Positions 6,758 to 7,148 of a stretch of DNA of 7,148 nt are shown piece by piece. Each line of letters opens with the position of its first letter. The stretch's first letter is position 1. Both the position numbers and the translations under genes were made by a program. Source of the DNA: Verrucomicrobiota bacterium (GTDB taxonomy: Bacteria; Verrucomicrobiota; Verrucomicrobiia; Verrucomicrobiales; Akkermansiaceae); assembly GCA_026397695.1 (NCBI GenBank), contig JAPLUJ010000676.1, forward strand, positions 13,628-20,775, in the 5' to 3' direction. Below the pieces are notes generated by a model. It was not told the DNA's origin. It ran no database searches and was given only the letters and a program-made list of their open reading frames with translations.

Positions 6758-7148
6758 CCGCGACGTTCACCTTGACGAGATTCTCGTCGTGTTTGAGCTT
6801 GAGCAAGAGCAGGCCGTCGGCATTCGGTTTCCACCCCTCCTGGACGGTGTCGAGATTGTCGGTCCGGGCAAGAACACTGCCGGCTTTCCGTACCTCGCTG
6901 TTAGGTCCAAGGCCGGCGATCGTCGCATAACTGGTTTCACCGGCGGGGTATTCCAGTTCAAATGAAACGCCGCGGCCCTGACCGGCCAACGCCGCGGATT
7001 TGAGAATGGCGGCAGTGCTTACATGGATGCGTTTGCCGTCTGCCTGCAATACTTTGGTATTGACCTCGACACCCAGCCCGCGCATCAGAAAGATGCACTT
7101 CATAATCAGTTCCGGCTCCCACGCCGGGCCTCCGGCGACGCCCTTTTT
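6750..7148 (-). CDS. Unrecognised protein, C-terminal 132 residues (5' end outside window)
   Basis: Open frame on the - strand ending at TGA (6752-6750) and still open at the right edge of the window. The first 15 visible codons (KKGVAGGPAWEPELI) lie upstream of a Met at 7103. That Met is probably internal, since nothing there looks like a ribosome binding site or signal peptide. The visible part has no membrane helix. It reads as alternating polar and hydrophobic short stretches (GVSFELEYPAG, TSYATIAGLG, DGLLLLKLKHDENLVKVNV), as expected of a beta-sandwich at the end of a larger, possibly secreted or carbohydrate-active protein. That last point is a guess, and I do not recognise a family. 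The gene is convergent to ftsW and therefore not part of the dcw transcript. Confidence 0.6.
   Translation of the reverse strand, partial: KKGVAGGPAWEPELIMKCIFLMRGLGVEVNTKVLQADGKRIHVSTAAILKSAALAGQGRGVSFELEYPAGETSYATIAGLGPNSEVRKAGSVLARTDNLDTVQEGWKPNADGLLLLKLKHDENLVKVNVAEK

Noticed and set aside
6729..6965. A 78-codon + strand frame after ftsW
   Set aside because: It is antisense to the - strand gene, whose frame is longer and open to the window edge. It has no ribosome binding site or recognisable motif.

Overview
The window is about 60% GC (estimated by eye) and densely coding. It is a stretch of a bacterial division and cell wall (dcw) cluster. The gene order is murE (3' part) - murF - mraY - murD - LysM membrane protein - ftsW, all on the + strand. 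After a short gap comes the 3' end of an unrelated gene on the - strand. The order matches the classical dcw order (murE-murF-mraY-murD-ftsW), except that a LysM-domain membrane protein sits between murD and ftsW and no murG follows ftsW. The long MraY N-terminus and the LysM gene in this position remind me of Verrucomicrobia (Verrucomicrobiales-type). That assignment is inference from memory, not a search. The DNPR motif in MurE points to meso-diaminopimelate peptidoglycan, so a Gram-negative-type wall.

Layout: 1-750 is the C-terminal half of MurE. 747-2111 is MurF, overlapping murE by ATGA. 2111-3324 is MraY, which reads in two frames that meet at a TTGA overlap (2761-2764), as if one base were missing. 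3331-4641 is MurD. 4651-5496 is a single-pass membrane protein with two periplasmic LysM repeats. 5454-5509 is a short heptanucleotide tandem repeat covering the LysM gene's last codons and the gap. 5514-5522 is a run of nine C directly before the ftsW ATG. 5523-6668 is FtsW. 6669-6749 is a non-coding convergent gap with a small hairpin. 6750-7148 (- strand) is the end of an unrecognised protein that runs off the window.

How the genes work together: MurD, MurE and MurF successively add D-Glu, the diamino acid and D-Ala-D-Ala to UDP-MurNAc-L-Ala in the cytoplasm. MraY moves the finished phospho-MurNAc-pentapeptide onto undecaprenyl phosphate (lipid I). FtsW, after MurG and flipping, polymerises lipid II at the septum. 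The LysM protein probably binds glycan in the periplasm. Tight spacing (overlaps of 4 and 1 nt, then gaps of 6, 9 and 26 nt) indicates one transcription unit, and I see no internal promoter.

I found no clearly new system. The points most worth checking are the broken or split mraY, the heptamer array plus C9 tract in front of ftsW, the inserted LysM gene, and the apparent end of the cluster after ftsW.
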